From NCBI GenBank assembly GCA_964427535.1, contig CAYRVF010000199.1, positions 1 through 5,339 on the forward strand: a stretch of 5,339 bases of DNA, given 5' to 3'. Of the stretch, positions 5,207 through 5,339 are shown piece after piece. The DNA comes from CAYRVF01 sp964427535 (GTDB lineage Bacteria; Chloroflexota; Ktedonobacteria; Ktedonobacterales; JADMIN01). Numbering within the stretch: the first letter of the stretch is position 1; every line of letters starts with the position of its first letter. Under the pieces are notes generated by a model that was given only the letters and a program-made list of their open reading frames with translations, was not told the origin of the DNA and did not search any database. The position numbers were made by a program, and so were the translations under genes.

Positions 5207-5339
5207 GCGCATAGGGCTGTGTCGTTATCTATCGTGTTCTAAGTGCTAGCGAGTCTCGCACAATGGTCGGTCACCCGACGCACCCTACGAGGCTCAGGTA
5301 AGAGGACTACGCCAACGGCTACGCCAGTAGGAACGGAGG
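5207..5339. other. Upstream region at right edge, no supported gene
   Basis: I find no open frame with a start and ribosome binding site here. A direct repeat CTACGCCA occurs at 5307-5314 and 5319-5326 (period 12). The last bases, GGAACGGAGG, resemble a plus-strand Shine-Dalgarno, so a divergent gene could begin just beyond the window, but this cannot be tested from the sequence given. Confidence 0.4.

Noticed and set aside
1..5339. CRISPR array, complete insertion sequence, or rRNA
   Set aside because: No regularly spaced repeats, no transposase motifs with flanking inverted repeats, and no rRNA-like sequence are visible.

Overview
This is a GC-rich bacterial window. Third codon positions are strongly G/C-biased, and that bias produces long open frames antisense to both main genes. 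Every credible gene lies on the minus strand, so transcription runs right to left. The sequence does not fix the organism. The codon bias and the kinase-M23-aminotransferase fusion would fit a high-GC soil or environmental bacterium such as Chloroflexota, Actinomycetota or an alphaproteobacterium, but this is a weak inference.

Right part (2061-5120, minus): one large gene encodes a 1019-residue cytosolic-looking protein with three fused modules. They are an aminoglycoside-phosphotransferase (APH)-like small-molecule kinase, an M23/LytM-type zinc-peptidase fold with its metal ligands present, and a class III PLP aminotransferase of the branch that includes the AGXT2-like phospho-lyases. A strong Shine-Dalgarno sequence sets the start at 5120, and a TTGACA element lies further upstream. 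Read as a pathway, the N-terminal kinase could phosphorylate an amino alcohol (ethanolamine- or hydroxylysine-like) and the C-terminal PLP domain could then eliminate phosphate and ammonia. The job of the M23 module between them is open.

Middle (1298-2060): a 763-base stretch without a convincing gene. It holds a long imperfect inverted repeat just after the fusion gene, a tRNA-shaped remnant whose 3' half is the better preserved part, a cluster of alternating CGAAT/ATTCG palindromes, a 12-base-period direct repeat, and the leader of the next gene, which has a short GC hairpin directly before its ribosome binding site. The tRNA-like fragment plus repeats may mark the scar or boundary of an integrated element; this is a hypothesis.

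Left part (59-1297, minus): a 412-residue membrane protein with about ten predicted helices and a clear internal duplication of a D-x-x-W-H-S...G-x-D...P-x-H motif. I do not recognise its family. Only five bases after its stop, the window catches the first 17 codons of another minus-strand gene (1-53), whose ribosome binding site lies in the last codons of the membrane-protein gene. These two form a tightly coupled operon. The start of that partial gene carries a 15-base tandem duplication including the ATG.

Far right (5207-5339): upstream DNA with no gene that I can support.
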